Below are positions 8,577 to 15,463 of a DNA stretch of 64,000 nt, piece after piece. Under the pieces are notes generated by a model. The model made no database searches. It was not told the origin of the DNA and worked only from the letters and a program-made list of their open reading frames with translations. The stretch spans positions 1-64,000 of the forward strand of contig JAJEGM010000020.1 of assembly GCA_022819825.1 (NCBI GenBank), given 5' to 3'. Made by a program: the position numbers and the translations under genes. This DNA is from Acidimicrobiia bacterium (GTDB taxonomy: Bacteria > Actinomycetota > Acidimicrobiia > Acidimicrobiales > Bin134). Each line of letters opens with the position of its first letter. Within the stretch, counting starts at the first letter, position 1.

Positions 8577-9395
8577 ATGTCAGAAGCCCTGAGCCCGGAG
8601 GAGATTGCCCGGAAGATCAAACGGGCCGGAATCGGCAAGGCCAAGTTCGATCTGGCCCAGACCACAATCCTCGGCATAATGGCCGGCGCGTTCATCGCCC
8701 TGGGCGGCGTGTTCGCCCTGACCATCGCGGTCAGCCCGGAGCTGGGAACCGGCCCGGCCCGACTGCTCATCGGTGTGGGCTTCTCGCTGGGGCTGTTCTT
8801 GGTGGTGGTTACCGGATCGGAGCTGTTCACCGGCAACAACCTGATGGTGGCCAGCTTCTTCAGCCGGCGCATCAGCGGGCGCGACCTCTCGCGCAACTGG
8901 GCGCTGGCCTTCGTGGCCAACCTCATCGGCGCTCTGGTGATCGTGTTTCTGCTCTATTTCAGCCGATGGTGGGCCCAGGCCGACTACTCGTTCTCGGCGC
9001 GGACCATCCAGATCGCCAACGACAAGGTAAACCTGTCGTTCGGCACCGCGTTCGTGCGGGGGCTGCTGGCCAACATGCTGGTGTGCTTGGCGGTGTGGAT
9101 GGCGGTGGCCGGCCGCTCGCTAGTGGACAAGATGATAGGCATCATCCTGCCCATCACCGCCTTCGTGGCCGCCGGCTTCGAGCACAGCATCGCCAACATG
9201 TTCTTCCTGCCGCTGGGCTGGCTGGTGTCCACCGACGCAGAAGCCCTGGCCGCCGCCGGCCTCACCACCGATGAGATCGACCGCCTCAACTTCGGCTGGG
9301 TGGCCCACAACCTGATCGCCGTCACCCTCGGCAACATCATCGGCGGTGCCCTCGTCGGCCTCACCAACTGGACCGTCTATCTAAGACGGCAGTAA
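8577..9395 (+). CDS. Formate/nitrite (FNT) family channel
   Basis: A 272-residue six-helix channel of the FNT family, which moves formate, nitrite or hydrosulfide across the membrane as a pentamer. The family signatures are clear: GELFTGN-like SELFTGNNLMV after helix 2, LANMLVCLAVWMA in the middle, and GFEHSIANMFFLP, which holds the conserved pore His. The ATG at 8577 is preferred over the upstream TTG at 8559. The last 12 codons (from 9357) are repeated at 10602-10639 with only synonymous changes and a different stop, which marks the insertion of the element that follows. The substrate cannot be told from sequence. Confidence 0.9.
   Translation: MSEALSPEEIARKIKRAGIGKAKFDLAQTTILGIMAGAFIALGGVFALTIAVSPELGTGPARLLIGVGFSLGLFLVVVTGSELFTGNNLMVASFFSRRISGRDLSRNWALAFVANLIGALVIVFLLYFSRWWAQADYSFSARTIQIANDKVNLSFGTAFVRGLLANMLVCLAVWMAVAGRSLVDKMIGIILPITAFVAAGFEHSIANMFFLPLGWLVSTDAEALAAAGLTTDEIDRLNFGWVAHNLIAVTLGNIIGGALVGLTNWTVYLRRQ
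9357..9394 (+). repeat. Left 38-bp direct repeat (channel gene 3' end)
   Basis: Positions 9357-9394 match 10602-10639 at 36 of 38 bases. Both translate to GLTNWTVYLRRQ and then stop (TAA here, TAG in the other copy). Inside is an inverted repeat CCGTCT-N5-AGACGG (9373-9389). The two mismatches between the copies fall in the 5-nt loop, and the arms are identical. Confidence 0.9.
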
Positions 9396-9420
9396 ATAAA
9401 CAGGTTATAACCTGTTTATT
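9395..9420. promoter_or_regulatory. Perfect 26-bp palindrome, probable operator
   Basis: The half-site AATAAACAGGTTA is followed by its exact reverse complement. It ends 4 nt before the -35 box of the HTH gene, so it is a likely autoregulatory operator for that HTH protein. It could also be a recombination end, because it abuts the left repeat. Confidence 0.65.
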
Positions 9421-9424
9421 GTGA

Positions 9425-9453
9425 TTGATACTACAGGGACTAGCCTGTACGCT
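9425..9453 (+). promoter_or_regulatory. Promoter of the HTH-Fic operon
   Basis: A -35 TTGATA (9425-9430), a 17-nt spacer and a -10 TACGCT (9448-9453) lie 7 nt before the GTG at 9461; leaderless arrangement. Confidence 0.6.
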
Positions 9454-9460
9454 ATGTCGT

Positions 9461-9931
9461 GTGCAGAATTCCGAACTGGCCCGCAACCGCCTAGACGACC
9501 GACTCAAGAGTATCCCCTCCCCTGGCGACTTGGCTCGCCCCCACAAAGGGTGGATCCGGGCTATTCGCGACGCCCTCGGCATGAGCGCCAGTGAGCTGGC
9601 CTCCCGAGTGGGAGTCCGCCAGCAGACCATCAGCGAAATCGAACGCAGCGAACAGCACGACACCATCCGACTGAAGACCCTGGAGAGCGTCGCCCAGGCC
9701 ATGAACTGCCAACTGGTCTACGCCCTCATCCCCGACACCACCCTCGAGGAAATCCTCATGAACCAAGCCAGGCACAGAGCAATTCAGCATCTAGAAGCAA
9801 TTTCGCAGCACAGCCGGCTCGAAGATCAAGCTGTCAGCAACAAAGAACTAGCCGACCAAATCGAAGAGTTGGCTGTTCTACTCGCTGGGCGGCGTGGTCT
9901 GTGGACTGAGGAGCCAGTCGCCTCACAGTGA
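9461..9931 (+). CDS. Mobile mystery protein A (XRE-type HTH regulator)
   Basis: A 156-residue protein of the mobile mystery protein A family (TIGR02612). An HTH domain reads as IRDALGMSASELASRVGVRQQTISEIERSE, here split for length: the recognition part is VRQQTISEIERSE. It is preceded by the family-typical RPHKGWIRAIRDALG and followed by LKTLESVAQAMNCQLVYALIP. The start is GTG at 9461, set by the promoter 7 nt upstream. It overlaps the Fic gene by 4 nt (GTGA), so the two are translationally coupled. It probably represses its own operon through the palindrome at 9395-9420 and may neutralise the Fic partner; the latter is inference. Confidence 0.85.
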   Translation: MQNSELARNRLDDRLKSIPSPGDLARPHKGWIRAIRDALGMSASELASRVGVRQQTISEIERSEQHDTIRLKTLESVAQAMNCQLVYALIPDTTLEEILMNQARHRAIQHLEAISQHSRLEDQAVSNKELADQIEELAVLLAGRRGLWTEEPVASQ

Positions 9932-10515
9932 CCGATGCCCTAATGCCCATAGGAGAAGGCCACACTGAGCTTTCTCCTGAAGATCACGATGGATTGATCC
10001 CGAGCTACATCGCAACCCGAGGCGACCTATACGACGCGGAGCAGCGAAACATCGCCCAGGCCCTGCTGCGCCGCCCTCCGCGAACAGACGAATTGCTCGA
10101 CGACAAGTATCTCCGCGACCTGCATAACGCTATGTTCGGCCAAGTCTGGAATTGGGCCGGCCAATACCGAACGCGTGAGACGAACATCGGCATCGAGCCC
10201 ACCCAGATCGCCGTTGCCGTGCGCTCGCTCACCGACGACGTCACCTGGTGGATCGACTCAGAGACTTTCGCTATCGACGAAATCGCCGTTCGATTCCACC
10301 ACAGACTCGTCGCCATCCACCCGTTCCGCAACGGCAACGGACGCCACGGCCGCATCGCCGCCGACTACCTAGCTAGCGCCCTCGGTACCGACCCCTTCAC
10401 CTGGGGCCGCTTCCTCGACCTACCCACCAGCGGCCTCCGCAAGGCCTACCAATCCGCTTTGCAGCACGCCGACGCTGGAGCGATCAAGCCACTCCTAACT
10501 TTCGCCCGCAGCTGA
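9928..10515 (+). CDS. Mobile mystery protein B (Fic-domain AMPylase-like)
   Basis: A 195-residue Fic protein of the mobile mystery protein B family (TIGR02613). The catalytic loop HPFRNGNGRHGR (131-142) has the base His, the Asn/Gly anion hole and both Arg, so it should be active for transferring AMP or a related group to a target protein. The family N-terminus is evident (ELSPEDHDGLIPSYIATRGDL), followed by FGQVWNWAGQYRTRETNIG. I see no clear (S/T)xxxE(G/N) inhibitory helix in either protein, so control may be through expression or complex formation. The start is GTG overlapping the HTH gene stop. Confidence 0.9.
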   Translation: MTDALMPIGEGHTELSPEDHDGLIPSYIATRGDLYDAEQRNIAQALLRRPPRTDELLDDKYLRDLHNAMFGQVWNWAGQYRTRETNIGIEPTQIAVAVRSLTDDVTWWIDSETFAIDEIAVRFHHRLVAIHPFRNGNGRHGRIAADYLASALGTDPFTWGRFLDLPTSGLRKAYQSALQHADAGAIKPLLTFARS

Positions 10516-10525
10516 TCAGAACGTA

Positions 10526-10567
10526 CGCCCATTCGTCAGTGGGCGAACAGCTTGTTACCTGTTGATT
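10526..10567. repeat. Hairpin and operator-like half-site after the Fic gene
   Basis: CGCCCA (10526-10531) and TGGGCG (10540-10545) form a 6-bp hairpin without a T-run. Next comes AACAG-N8-CTGTT (10546-10563), whose right half plus following bases (10555-10567) matches 11 of 13 bases of the palindrome arm at 9395-9420. It may be a second binding site at the other end of the element. Confidence 0.35.
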
Positions 10568-10601
10568 GCCCGTCGGTATTGTCCTTCCATAGCCCGCAAT
10601 A

Positions 10602-10639
10602 GGCCTCACCAACTGGACCGTCTACCTGAGACGGCAGTA
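10602..10639 (+). repeat. Right 38-bp direct repeat (orphan channel 3' end)
   Basis: A second copy of the channel gene's last 12 codons plus stop, without the rest of the gene. All differences from 9357-9394 are silent. It was probably the original chromosomal gene end before insertion. Confidence 0.85.
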
Positions 10640-10670
10640 GGGGTCGAAGCCTTGCAGCGGGGTCACCGAA

Positions 10671-11090
10671 CTAGTCGTCGGTGCCCCTTTGCAATACCCA
10701 TTGATGAGGCTGGCCGGTGATCTCGGCAACCAGTTCGAAATCGGCGTCGTAGTGCAAGATGATCAACTGGCGGGCCTCAGCTACCGCGGCAACTAGGGCA
10801 TCGACGAGAGAAAGCGCTCGATGCTGGCCTTTCTCAGCAAGTTGTCGTTGGATGCCGATCGCCCGATGATGGTCGCCGTCGGTGACCGGCACAGTGTCAA
10901 ACGCGTCAAGCCGAGTCATGATCGCCTCGTGATCAGCTGAGCTGCGGGCGCTGAACCCGAGTTCAAATATCACCGGTGAGCACAGGGCAATACGCCCCTC
11001 AGCTATGATCGGAGCAACAGCGGCGGCCACCGATGCCTTCGAGAGGCGGGCAAAAACGCTCGTATCGGCCAAGTGAGTGGCCCGGGTCAC
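10671..11090 (-). CDS. vapC: PIN-domain toxin (VapC family)
   Basis: A 139-residue PIN-domain ribonuclease. The acidic metal-binding residues are in place: D9 (LADTS), E43 (IFELG), D97 (SLVDALVAAVA) and D115/D117 (HYDADF). VapC toxins cleave tRNA or rRNA when their antitoxin is lost. The start is GTG at 11090, which overlaps the antitoxin stop by one base, so the pair is translationally coupled. It forms the downstream end of the defence island, next to the mobile mystery element. Confidence 0.88.
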   Translation of the reverse strand: MTRATHLADTSVFARLSKASVAAAVAPIIAEGRIALCSPVIFELGFSARSSADHEAIMTRLDAFDTVPVTDGDHHRAIGIQRQLAEKGQHRALSLVDALVAAVAEARQLIILHYDADFELVAEITGQPHQWVLQRGTDD

Positions 11091-11302
11091 TACGCGTCGC
11101 CGCCCCAGGCCAGTTCAGCCGCTTCAAAGTCGAATCTGCCCTCTTCGCTCAAGAGCGCCACGAGTTCTAGCCGACGCTTGGCATTTACGATTTCCAGCAG
11201 CGAAGCATGCACCGTCTCTCTCAGCGTCGTCGTTCCCAGAATCGCCGCGGCCTGATCAGCGATATCTCGATCCACATCAATAGATGTCTTTGCCATACCC
11301 AT
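11090..11302 (-). CDS. vapB: VapB-type antitoxin
   Basis: A 70-residue antitoxin. The N-terminus (KTSIDVDRDIADQAAAILGTT) has the beta strand and helix pattern of a ribbon-helix-helix DNA-binding domain, and the acidic C-terminus (EEGRFDFEAAELAWGGDA) would wrap the toxin. The start is ATG at 11302, or alternatively ATG at 11296. A GATATC-N2-GATATC repeat directly before the start is the likely autoregulatory operator. Confidence 0.85.
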   Translation of the reverse strand: MGMAKTSIDVDRDIADQAAAILGTTTLRETVHASLLEIVNAKRRLELVALLSEEGRFDFEAAELAWGGDA

Positions 11303-11305
11303 GAA

Positions 11306-11319
11306 GATATCAAGATATC
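11306..11319. promoter_or_regulatory. Operator-like GATATC pair before vapB
   Basis: Two GATATC palindromes separated by AA lie 4-17 nt upstream of the vapB ATG. The spacing fits binding of a ribbon-helix-helix antitoxin dimer pair for autorepression. Confidence 0.45.
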
Positions 11320-11367
11320 GACAGGATCATGCAAGGGCCGCAGAAAATCTCAGCGACCTCAAAAAAG

Positions 11368-14300
11368 TCACTCGAACTCGGACGCTTTGGCGCCGAGGTT
11401 GGTGGCGTTTTCGGAGACGGTTCGTTGTGTGGAGTCTTCGAAGCCTTCGGGGTTGGTGGCTCGGACTTCTAGGACAAGTTCTACGTTGGGGCCGAGGTGG
11501 GAGCTGATGTGCTCGGCGATCTCGCCTAGCTCTTTGATGCAGCGCACGGGGTCGAGGTCGAAGTGGGCGTAGAACTGGGTTGGGCTAGTGCTGCTCGTTG
11601 AGCCAGGAGTCCCGGACGGTGTACCGGGAGATTGAGTCTCGGCAGATGGTCCTGGACTCTCCTGCTTGGGGGCCTCCGGTTCAGATGGCTCGGGCAATCG
11701 GTCGGGGTGTACGAGTAGACCGCTGGGGGTTGGGTTTACGTGTTGGAGGGTCTGAACGCCGACCCATGTTGTGTCGTCGTGGGCCTCGGCGTAGGCGAAG
11801 GTCTCTTGGGCCCAATCGGTCGTGGCGGTGCCTGTGCTGATGGCCAAGTTGAGCACGTGGGGTGACGACAGCCTTGGCATGTGGGGGTAGCGAGCGTAGG
11901 TTTCCCACAGTTTTTCCACCGCTACGTCGCCCCGCTCGGACCACAGATCGCGGCGATCAATGTCCATCCGCACTCGGACTCCGCTGTACGTCGCGATCAT
12001 CTTTTCCTCGGTGGCCAGCTTCTTGGAGACCCGGGCACCGATATCGCCGCTGGCGGCTGCTCTGGTGGTCTGCCACTCGACTTCGGAAGTACCCGCTTCC
12101 TGTTTGGGGGTGAGCACCTGGGTAAACGCCTCGGAAATGAGGCTGTCCACCTGCTGTGAGACTTCCTTCACCTTGCTTTCTGCCTGACCCTTCTGGTGTG
12201 GAGTCAGGTTGAGGGCCTCGTGCTCCTGGGCAATCGACTGCCAGGCCAAGTACGACCGAGCAGCGTCACGCAACTCGCTCAGTCGATTGGCGGTTGCCGC
12301 CACAAACACCAACAGGTTGCGGTTCAGCCGCGGACCACCGTGGCGCTGATCCAAGATGCTCTGAGCCATCGCTACCGCCGGGGAGTTCTCGTCGTTGGAG
12401 GAATGCGTGGCATCGGGAGCGAGCACTACCAGCCGCACACCATCGTCGTCATCAGGCACGTCCCCCGGCCCTTCGGCGAAAACTTGAATCGCCGCGAAGT
12501 CTCCGCGCTCCCGCTGGTTCTTCAGCCGAGACGCCACCTCATCGTCGGCATGAAGGTCGGTGTAGTTCGAGGCTGCCCTATCAGCGGCCATCCGGGTGAC
12601 GTTGGGCTGGAGCGAGTACCAATATTGGGCCCCGTCCACGTAGAGGTGGGTGGCCTCTCCCGATAGCCGCCGGAGGGCGTCGGCAAACTGGCCGACCGGC
12701 TCGCCCGGCTGCACGCAGCCCAGCACCACCGACTTCAGATCCACTCCCCGCTTGCCGTCGGGCCGGGGCGCCGAGCCCATGTACACGGTTCGGGCTGCTC
12801 GCCTGGTGGCCGAGAACCGGCCGAAATGGGTGTACTCGTTGTCGATGCGCAGCGGCAGAGCGTTGGCCCCGTCCACATCAGACTTGATGACCGGATCCCA
12901 GGCTTCCTCCAGGTACTTCTTCATCTCGCTCACCAGCGCGCCCGAATCCATCGGCAGGTTGCCGGGCATGATCAGAAGCGACTGGTCGCCGCGCTGCCAG
13001 AGCTGGGAGATGGCCAGCGCCATGAGCCGCAGCGCGCCCCGAGTGCGCTGGAATTTGTCAAGCGCCGACCAGTCGTCGAACAACCGGTCGAACAGCTCGG
13101 GGTGGATCGGGTACGACAGTTCCATTCGCCTGCGATAGTCGGCCTCGCCAACCCCCGACGGGAACTCCTTGCCCTGGTCCCGGTACATCTCACTGAACGC
13201 ACGGATCACCCCGTCGCGCACCCTCGCCTTGTCGGGCGGAATCGGGTCGAACAGCCGCCGCCGGACGATCTCGAACGACTCGTCGGGCGACGCCGGCTGC
13301 CACTGGGCGGCCGTGCGAGTGACCACGTTCTTCAGCTTTTCCAACGCCGTGCGCCCCCTGTCGCCACCCACCTCTATGTCGGAGGCGGGAATCGAAACTA
13401 GAACCACCAAATTGGGCACCGCCGCGGCCGCCTCGGTGAGGGCTTGGGCGAAAGTGAACTGGGTGTCGAAGTCGCCGCCAACAGAACGGCTCCCCTCGCC
13501 GCCGTCGCTCAGTTGACGGGCGTAGGCCACCCATTCGTCAATCAGCACCACCGCCGGCCCGCACTGCTGGAACAGCGTTCGAAGCGCAGCGCCCGGATTG
13601 GTCCCGGCCTCATCGTCGGCCCGAACCAGCTCATAGGCGCTGCGGCCCCCGAGCTGATAGGCCATCCGCCCCCACAGGGTGTGCAACAGCACGCCGTCTT
13701 CAGCCGGCTCCGGCGCCGAGGGAGAGATCATCTGGCCCACTAACACAGCCCGAGACACGCTGCCAGGAAGCGCCAGCGCTTCCTCAGCGAGTATCTCGCC
13801 GACTCCAGGCAAGTCCTCGGCGGCCGCGTCTGACGCGAGGTGGTACAGGGCGATCAGGCTGTGGGTTTTGCCGCCGCCGAAGTTGGTCTGCAACTCGATC
13901 ACCGGATCGCCGCCACCCCCCGACAGCCGCCGGGCGGCCCCCACCAGCAAGTCCCGCAATCCCTGGGTGATGTAGGTGCGGGCGAAGAACTCCCTCGGGT
14001 CTTGGTACTCCGGCTCGGCGTTGCCGCTCAGCACCTCGAACAGATTGGCGGCGAACTCGACCTGCTCGAAGCTCCCCTGAGCCACATCGGCGTGCGGGGT
14101 GATGATGTCGCGCCAAGGCGTCAGGCCCGCCTGGGGCTGGCCCTCGGTGGGCCTCGCCGCAGTCTTTCGCCGCTCCGCCCGGGACTCCTCCTCCATCATC
14201 TGGCGCATCAGGTCGCGGCGCAGGCTGCGAATCTGCTGGCGCTCCTCAAGGTTGCCGAAAGCCTCCAGCAGCCGCTCCATGGAGTCGAGCGCCCGCACAG

Positions 14301-14610
14301 TGTCGTCGGTGGACAGCGCCTTTTGATGCGCCCAGCTATTGCGGGCATCGGCCACCTCGAACACCAGCGCCCGCACCGCCGGCGGGAACCCATGGCCGAA
14401 TACTTCCTGCCAGGTGGCCTTCATCCCCTTGAACAAGAAGGCCGCATCGTAAACAGAAGGACTGCGCTCCGGCGTGTGAAGCCGCCCATTCACCGCATCG
14501 AGCCACCCGTCCCCATAGAACCCCCGCCAAGCGTCCTCGCACTTCGGCCGAAGCCCGTCGCGCAGCAGATCAAGCGCCTTGGAGAGGCGCTCGGTGTTGG
14601 CCATCACCAT
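11368..14610 (-). CDS. HEPN-Swt1/DUF499 ATPase, putative defence component
   Basis: A 1080-residue protein of the DUF499 ATPase family. The N-terminal 110 residues form a Swt1-like HEPN domain with the RNase-type motif RNSWAH (R90, H95). The ATPase core has a Walker A at 244-251 (FGGGKTHS) and a Walker B LIDEW (D358/E359). A Ser/Pro/Thr-rich linker near residues 1005-1040 precedes a short C-terminal domain. DUF499 genes are repeatedly found beside DUF1156 methylases and helicases in defence islands, and that is the setting here. ATPase activity is well supported; a role as the motor or sensor of a restriction-like system, with the HEPN part as effector, is inference. A GGGGAG Shine-Dalgarno sequence precedes the ATG. 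Confidence 0.85.
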   Translation of the reverse strand: MVMANTERLSKALDLLRDGLRPKCEDAWRGFYGDGWLDAVNGRLHTPERSPSVYDAAFLFKGMKATWQEVFGHGFPPAVRALVFEVADARNSWAHQKALSTDDTVRALDSMERLLEAFGNLEERQQIRSLRRDLMRQMMEEESRAERRKTAARPTEGQPQAGLTPWRDIITPHADVAQGSFEQVEFAANLFEVLSGNAEPEYQDPREFFARTYITQGLRDLLVGAARRLSGGGGDPVIELQTNFGGGKTHSLIALYHLASDAAAEDLPGVGEILAEEALALPGSVSRAVLVGQMISPSAPEPAEDGVLLHTLWGRMAYQLGGRSAYELVRADDEAGTNPGAALRTLFQQCGPAVVLIDEWVAYARQLSDGGEGSRSVGGDFDTQFTFAQALTEAAAAVPNLVVLVSIPASDIEVGGDRGRTALEKLKNVVTRTAAQWQPASPDESFEIVRRRLFDPIPPDKARVRDGVIRAFSEMYRDQGKEFPSGVGEADYRRRMELSYPIHPELFDRLFDDWSALDKFQRTRGALRLMALAISQLWQRGDQSLLIMPGNLPMDSGALVSEMKKYLEEAWDPVIKSDVDGANALPLRIDNEYTHFGRFSATRRAARTVYMGSAPRPDGKRGVDLKSVVLGCVQPGEPVGQFADALRRLSGEATHLYVDGAQYWYSLQPNVTRMAADRAASNYTDLHADDEVASRLKNQRERGDFAAIQVFAEGPGDVPDDDDGVRLVVLAPDATHSSNDENSPAVAMAQSILDQRHGGPRLNRNLLVFVAATANRLSELRDAARSYLAWQSIAQEHEALNLTPHQKGQAESKVKEVSQQVDSLISEAFTQVLTPKQEAGTSEVEWQTTRAAASGDIGARVSKKLATEEKMIATYSGVRVRMDIDRRDLWSERGDVAVEKLWETYARYPHMPRLSSPHVLNLAISTGTATTDWAQETFAYAEAHDDTTWVGVQTLQHVNPTPSGLLVHPDRLPEPSEPEAPKQESPGPSAETQSPGTPSGTPGSTSSTSPTQFYAHFDLDPVRCIKELGEIAEHISSHLGPNVELVLEVRATNPEGFEDSTQRTVSENATNLGAKASEFE

Positions 14611-14759
14611 CGGCGCCGCTCCCCGTCAGGCATGCTCACGCCCCCACAATGCCACGCAGCAGCGACATATCCTCTGCCCGACCCCCGATCACCAACACAG
14701 AAAAAGAAGAACAGCATATTTCGTTGCTTTTCCATTCACCATCCGATAGACAAGGAACA

Positions 14760-15023
14760 ATGTTGGATCGCAAAGACCCGATCAGCCCGTACCCTCCGCT
14801 GACCGAAGAAGAGAAGGAAGAACTTGCAAAGGAGTGGGCCGACTACGTGCCTGATCCAATCGTCATCTCAGAAGAGCGGAAGCAGGAACTCCGCGAGGAA
14901 CGTGAACGATACATCGCTGAGCTCATCGAGGAATTCGGTGAACCCACCGCCGAGGAGGTGGCTCGTGCCGAAGCTTGGTGGAAACCCATCAAGGAGCACC
15001 TGACAAAGAACGACACGCCGTGA
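14760..15023 (+). CDS. Putative antitoxin to the frameshifted PIN toxin
   Basis: An 87-residue, highly charged protein (LTEEEKEELAKEWADYV, then RKQELREERERYIAELI), mostly helical, with no recognised DNA-binding fold. The position supports an antitoxin role: it ends in a GTGA overlap with the PIN gene at 15020. The start is ATG at 14760, preceded by AAGGA about 4 nt upstream; the longer frame to 14649 lacks a ribosome site. It is transcribed against the flanking defence genes, divergent from the DUF499 gene. The 14611-14759 gap must hold both promoters. Confidence 0.6.
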   Translation: MLDRKDPISPYPPLTEEEKEELAKEWADYVPDPIVISEERKQELREERERYIAELIEEFGEPTAEEVARAEAWWKPIKEHLTKNDTP

Positions 15024-15405
15024 AGGCTCTCATTCTGGATTCTGGTGCAGTCACCGGCCTGTCCCGCCGAAACAGGCAAAAACCGCCAACATCCGCATCG
15101 ACGAAAGCCCAGACACGTGGTCAGCCGTCGTGCCCTCCCTCGTGCTCGTGGAATGCCTATCAGGTAGACAGCACAACGACGCTGTGGTCAACCGATTCTT
15201 GAAAAGCTGCACGGTGGTTGATGGGCCTCACGAGAAGCTGGCTCGACGTGCCGGCACCTTGAGGGCGATGGCGGGCCGCGGGTCAGCCGTGGACGCGGTG
15301 ATAGTTGCCATGGCCGAACCCGGTGGCGCGGTTCTCACCGGAGATATCAACGACATCGCAGCCTTAGCCGCCTATGCCCGAAACGTCAGCGTCTTCGGCA
15401 TATAG
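15020..15405 (+). pseudogene. PIN-domain toxin gene with a one-base frameshift
   Basis: The frame opening at GTG 15020 (VKALILDSGAVTGLSRRNRQ) has a good PIN start with its first Asp. It then runs out of register at an A5 run (15078-15082) and stops at 15202. The -1 frame continues the domain to 15405 with SAVVPSLVLVECLSG (Glu), SAVDAVIVAMA (Asp) and LTGDINDIAALA (Asp). One extra A would restore a complete toxin of about 128 residues. It is either an inactivated toxin, a slippage-controlled gene, or an indel error in the assembly. All catalytic acids survive, so the break is recent or artificial. Confidence 0.75.
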
Positions 15406-15463
15406 CCGCTAAACCACAACCAAGCGACCGCCGCCGTCTAAGTCGGGAGCACCTTACATGTGG

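Larger units (their letters stand above)
9357..10639 (+). mobile_element. Putative 'mobile mystery' element inserted at a gene 3' end
   Basis: About 1.25-1.28 kb bounded by the 38-bp direct repeats and holding only the HTH and Fic genes. The layout is that of an element integrated into the 3' end of a protein gene, carrying a copy of that end so the host gene stays intact. There is no recombinase inside, so mobilisation would need one supplied in trans. A perfect palindrome lies just inside the left repeat (9395-9420), and a related imperfect one lies near the right repeat (10546-10567). Confidence 0.65.

Noticed and set aside
9357..10639. The 38-bp repeats as target-site duplications of a transposon
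   Set aside because: They are too long, contain the coding end of a gene, differ only silently, and no transposase is present. Gene-end integration fits better.
15020..15202. The 60-residue first frame of the broken PIN gene as a separate small protein
   Set aside because: After residue 20 it loses all PIN similarity, while the adjacent frame continues the domain.
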